In this document: in pieces, positions 62,037-64,000 of the stretch
How positions within the stretch are numbered: the stretch's first letter is position 1
How the letters are laid out: every line of letters begins with the position of its first letter
NCBI GenBank assembly: GCA_023957275.1
Contig: JAMLHF010000008.1
Coordinates: 1-64,000 of the forward strand
DNA: 64,000 bases
Origin: Lentimicrobium sp.
GTDB taxonomy: Bacteria; Bacteroidota; Bacteroidia; Bacteroidales; Lentimicrobiaceae
Reading direction: 5' to 3'
The notes under the pieces: model-generated
Seen by the model: the letters and a program-made list of their open reading frames with translations, nothing else
What the model was told of the DNA's origin: nothing
Databases searched by the model: none
Position numbers and translations under genes: made by a program

Positions 62037-64000
62037 CACCGGTTTTTATATACCTGATCAAAGCGGCCCTGATTAACGCCCTGATGCTGGGTGTTTATTA
62101 CTATGCCATACGCCCCGGCCGCAACTTTTCATTAATGCGTGCGGCATTGCTGGCCACCATCGTCCTGCCGCTGCTGCTACCGCTTATCCCGCAGCCCGTT
62201 ATTCATCAGGGCGACACCGCAGTACCGGTATATGTGATTACATTGCCGGAGCCATCCGGAATGGTCACCATACAGCCCGGATCTGAAACCGCTCCTCCTT
62301 CATTACCGCCACTTCATGAAATCATATATTATGCAGTTTCTGTGATCCTTTTACTATCCGCAATGATCGCGGTATTGTCTGTTTTGCAGAAATTAAGAAA
62401 AGCAAACGTCAGGATTACTGCCTACGGAAAAATATACATCGACGATCAGGCAACGAGTCCGTTTTCATTTTTTCGCTGGGTATTTTTCCCCGGGAGCAGC
62501 CTTGAACAACCCGGCACCGATCTGCTGCTCAGGCATGAATTCAGTCATGTGAAGCGGTTTCACAGCATCGACCGGCTACTATCCATGGTTTTCAGGGCCT
62601 TTTTCTGGTTCAGCCCGTTTGCCCACCTGAACCACAGACTTTTATCCCAAGTACACGAATACCAGGCCGATGCCGATGCCATTCAGATCAGCAGTGATAA
62701 AGAGGTTTACAACAACCTGATCATCGCTTATACAGGAATTCAGAATCATAATCCTTTAACCAACCCATTCAGTGCGCACCTCAAAAAACGAATCATCATG
62801 CTCAATCACCTAAAACCCGGAAAACCGAACCTCACAGCCATCATTACCGGCATGATGCTGGTGGCTGCTTTTGCCATCCTTTCAGCCATGATACAACCGG
62901 GAACTTCTTCCACTGAAACCGTTGGCCCTGAGCAGAACATTCAGGACCCTGCAGAAAACGCAAACACCCTGTACACCGGCATTGAGGAAGCTCAGGGAGT
63001 GGCAGGCCCTGCGGAAGACACCACCCTGAAAGAAGCGGAATATCCGGGCGGGGAAGCTGCCAAGCTGAAATTTCTGCAGCAGAACATCCGCTACCCGTCG
63101 GAAGCCCGGAAGAACAATATTCAGGGCACGGTGCTTTGCAGATTTACCGTTGAAACTGACGGAAAGGTCACTTCTCCGGAGATTATCCGGGGGATTGGTA
63201 CCGGCTGTGATGAAGAGGTACTCCGGGTGATGGCCCTGATGCCGCGCTGGCACCCTGCCGAAAAAAACGGGAAACCGGTCAGGTCGTCCATGGTGATGCC
63301 GGTCAGATTTGCCCTTTCGGGCGATTCGGACGATGCCGTTTCGGAAGAAGTCTTTATGGTAGTGGAAAACCCGCCTCAGTTCCCCGGCGGCGATGAAGCC
63401 AGGGCAAAATATTTCTCCTCGGCCATCCGGTATCCTGAGGAGGTCAGAAAAGAAAGAATCGAAGGGACCGTGTATGTCACCTTTGTGATTGAAAAGAATG
63501 GCAGTATCAGCAACGCGAAGGTAATCCGGGGCGTTGACCCCAGGCTTGACAAAATTGCCCTGGACGCGGTAAACGCGATGCCCGCCTGGACGCCCGGCAC
63601 GCAGCGGGGAAAAACGGTAAGGGTGCAATTTAACATCCCTGTGAAGTTCAGCCTTAAAAGTGAATCGGCTAAACCAAGGGAAGTGAAAACAACCAGTCAA
63701 CTCCCTGACGGCAGGGAAGTTTACAACGTGGTGGATGAAACGCCTGAATTCCCCGGTGGAATGGAAAAGCTGGCTGAATTTATAAGCGCGAATACCAAAT
63801 ACACCGAAACCGCGAAAAAGGAAAAAATCGAAGGGACTGTTTATGTTTCATTCGTGATTGAAGCCGATGGAAGCGTAAGCAATGCTCAGGTTCTGAGAGG
63901 TATAGGCGGAGGACTAGACGATGTTGCCAGAGAGGCTGTAATGAAAATGCCCGGTTGGAAGCCCGGGAAAAAAGACGGTGTGGCTGTTCCGGTAAGGTTC
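62033..64000 (+). CDS. M56 (BlaR1-like) metallopeptidase with TonB C-terminal domains, partial
   Basis: Membrane metallopeptidase, incomplete at the window end (656 codons seen). The first helices (about 5-25, 36-55 and 97-117) frame the M56 domain with zinc motif HEFSH at 168-172, HEYQAD at 208-213, and a further helix near 270-288. Beyond the membrane lie three tandem TonB C-terminal domains (about 337-425, 447-545 and 567 to the end), each with the block FPGG or YPGG, IRYP or similar, EGTVYV and P.W.P. It is translationally coupled to the BlaI-like gene. A sensor reporting on envelope or antibiotic stress is likely. Confidence 0.92.
   Translation, partial: MTPVFIYLIKAALINALMLGVYYYAIRPGRNFSLMRAALLATIVLPLLLPLIPQPVIHQGDTAVPVYVITLPEPSGMVTIQPGSETAPPSLPPLHEIIYYAVSVILLLSAMIAVLSVLQKLRKANVRITAYGKIYIDDQATSPFSFFRWVFFPGSSLEQPGTDLLLRHEFSHVKRFHSIDRLLSMVFRAFFWFSPFAHLNHRLLSQVHEYQADADAIQISSDKEVYNNLIIAYTGIQNHNPLTNPFSAHLKKRIIMLNHLKPGKPNLTAIITGMMLVAAFAILSAMIQPGTSSTETVGPEQNIQDPAENANTLYTGIEEAQGVAGPAEDTTLKEAEYPGGEAAKLKFLQQNIRYPSEARKNNIQGTVLCRFTVETDGKVTSPEIIRGIGTGCDEEVLRVMALMPRWHPAEKNGKPVRSSMVMPVRFALSGDSDDAVSEEVFMVVENPPQFPGGDEARAKYFSSAIRYPEEVRKERIEGTVYVTFVIEKNGSISNAKVIRGVDPRLDKIALDAVNAMPAWTPGTQRGKTVRVQFNIPVKFSLKSESAKPREVKTTSQLPDGREVYNVVDETPEFPGGMEKLAEFISANTKYTETAKKEKIEGTVYVSFVIEADGSVSNAQVLRGIGGGLDDVAREAVMKMPGWKPGKKDGVAVPVRF

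Overview
The window looks like a chromosomal segment of a Bacteroidota bacterium, most likely a member of Bacteroidales or a close relative. The evidence is the many lipoproteins and Sec-exported proteins of this phylum, a type IX secretion (T9SS) C-terminal sorting tail, two S46 dipeptidyl-peptidases, hybrid and beta-propeller sensor kinases, BlaI/M56-TonB regulation, and promoters of the form TTTG-N19..20-TAnnTTTG (for example at 41301-41331 and 61584-61615). I found no rRNA, tRNA or CRISPR array.

Layout. 0.3-5 kb: a MacAB-like efflux operon (ATPase, two FtsX-type permeases, membrane fusion protein) ending in a clear terminator. 5-9 kb: secreted proteins of unknown function and an intact IS1634-family element (6151-7780) with perfect 14-bp ends and an unusually long 41-bp target duplication. 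8.9-19.1 kb, minus strand: the most unusual locus, with six consecutive paralogous radical SAM/SPASM enzymes, a coupled 185-aa unknown protein and a coupled short-chain dehydrogenase. Between the second and third enzyme (in transcription order) lies a 29-codon gene (16084-16173) for a Cys-rich peptide with C-terminus CCDHCGGCKCNN, followed at once by a 13-bp hairpin terminator. I read this as a candidate RiPP (ribosomally made, modified peptide) pathway. 19.4-22.1 kb: a large lipoprotein with transglutaminase-like and thioredoxin-like parts on the same strand.

22-27 kb: a DUF1287 protein and a three-gene envelope operon (OmpA-like protein, unknown exported protein, lipoprotein). 27-34 kb: signalling genes (LytS/LytTR pair, hybrid kinase, multi-PAS kinase). 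34-38 kb: an M49-like metallopeptidase lipoprotein and an S46 peptidase. 38-49 kb: a TPR sensor kinase with LuxR-type regulator, a lone LuxR-type HTH protein, a lipoprotein, a GH16 glycosidase, a beta-propeller sensor kinase with its LuxR-type regulator, and a T9SS cargo protein. A 20-bp dyad element is duplicated exactly upstream of that regulator and of the T9SS cargo gene. 49-50.4 kb: two decayed genes, a frameshifted aminotransferase fragment facing a broken AAA/DUF4143 ATPase.

50.5-57.1 kb, minus strand: a membrane-anchored MutS-like ATPase, a CYTH protein, a second S46 peptidase, mannose-1-phosphate guanylyltransferase, an SprT-like protein and a small exported protein. 57.5-64 kb: a secreted lipoprotein, MlaE/MlaF lipid-transport genes with cvpA, dCMP deaminase, and a BlaI-like repressor coupled to an M56 metallopeptidase carrying three TonB C-terminal domains, which runs off the window.
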